Shown piece after piece: positions 63,490 to 64,000 of a DNA stretch of 64,000 nt; positions within the stretch are counted from its first letter, which is position 1, and the number at the start of each line of letters is the position of its first letter. The DNA is from Bettongia penicillata ogilbyi (lineage: Eukaryota; Chordata; Mammalia; Diprotodontia; Potoroidae), in NCBI GenBank assembly GCA_023548195.1, contig JAJHZJ010000414.1, positions 916,501 to 980,500 on the forward strand, read 5' to 3'. Position numbers and translations under genes: made by a program. The notes beneath the pieces are model-generated. The model did no database searches. It was given only the letters and a program-made list of their open reading frames with translations, and was not told where the DNA came from.

Positions 63490-63790
63490 TTTCAGCTTTA
63501 TTTCCTATTACTGCCCTTCATACATTCTATGTTCTAGCTAAACTGGGTGCTCTCCCGACCTCAGTGTTCTATCTCTATCTCTATATACAAGCTACCACTT
63601 TTCCTTGGAACATCCTTCTTGCTCACCTCTGTCTTAAAATCCCTAGTTTCTTTTAAGGTGTACCTAAAGCATGTCCTCTGTGTGGAGTCTTATTTAAACA
63701 TCCCAACTTAATCCTTTTAAAAGCTACTCTGTATTGATTTTTATCTATATATTCTATATCTTCCCCTTTCCCCTCATAGAAGGCGAGCAC
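63490..63790 (+). mobile_element. L2 3' region fragment
   Basis: TTACTGCCCTTCATACATTC, CTTGGAACATCCTTCTTGC, AAGGTGTACCTAAAGCATG, AGAAGGCGAGCACTGC. Confidence 0.6.
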
Positions 63791-63794
63791 TGCT

Positions 63795-63965
63795 GAGGGC
63801 AGAGGGAAGTATGTGGTACAAGCTGGACTTGGGTTTGAATCCTGGTTCTTATGACCTGTGTGACCTTAAGCAAGTTACTTAATGCCGCTCATCCTGAGTT
63901 ACCTTGTCTGAAAAATAAGGGGGTTGAACGAGATCCCAGTTCTTTACCTTAGTCTACAGACCCTA
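63795..63965 (+). mobile_element. MIR-class SINE
   Basis: GGACTTGGGTTTGAATCCTGG, GTGTGACCTTAAGCAAGTTAC, CTTGTCTGAAAAATAAGGG, GAACGAGATCCCAGTTC. Confidence 0.75.
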
Positions 63966-64000
63966 AAAGGTCTCTGGATAGAGTTTAATAGGTCTATGAA

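Overview
The window looks like intergenic or intronic DNA from a marsupial (metatherian) mammal. CpG is depleted and the sequence is packed with tRNA-headed CORE-SINEs in the combinations typical of marsupials: one class with a GACTGAA-type tail (MAR1-like), one with an L2-like tail (MIR/THER1/MON1-like), one with an RTE-like tail, one short class ending AACCCCAATT plus A-run (WSINE1-like), and one with a GAAATCACAGGTC tail. These sit among L2, L1, CR1/L3 and RTE LINE fragments, hAT-like MITEs and long microsatellites. The species cannot be fixed from sequence alone. The WSINE1-like copies lean towards an Australasian lineage, but that rests on remembered family names.

No host protein-coding exon, rRNA or tRNA gene could be supported. 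Almost every open frame lies in a transposon fragment, a microsatellite or low-complexity DNA. The only long coding remnant is an L1-type ORF1 at 56844-57887 on the minus strand, split by one in-frame TAA.

Layout. 1-9 kb: L2 fragments, a CR1/L3 end, hAT MITEs, and one L2 copy (about 5930-8660) interrupted by three antisense L1 3' ends and one SINE. 9-33 kb: mostly CORE-SINEs and L2 pieces separated by stretches with no recognised content (notably 19.5-21.3 kb and 31.1-33.0 kb). 33-37 kb: a compound TG/TA microsatellite, then a degraded RTE LINE (34890-36480, minus) carrying a SINE with a 15-bp target duplication. 37-42 kb: long antisense L2 copies broken by SINEs with visible duplications. 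42-54 kb: L1 3' ends, L2, CR1/L3, microsatellites and SINEs. 54.9-59.2 kb: the most notable structure, a 5'-inverted (twin-primed) L1 copy into whose inverted part a full-length ORF1-only L1 derivative has inserted. This derivative is HAL1-like, 55692-58619, about 2.9 kb. It has a GC-rich 5' UTR with a tandem 71-bp repeat and a YY1-like site at its 5' end, a 347-codon ORF1 with one nonsense codon, and a G-rich 3' region with no ORF2. 59-64 kb: a hAT MITE, further L1 and L2 pieces and SINEs.

The transposon families fit an interdependent set: L1 supplies the machinery for the HAL1-like element, L2 and RTE are the probable partners of the SINE classes sharing their tails, and nesting order gives a relative chronology (L2 and CR1/L3 oldest, then RTE and most L1, then MAR1-like SINEs and the HAL1-like element). 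That chronology and the partner assignments are inference from nesting and family knowledge.
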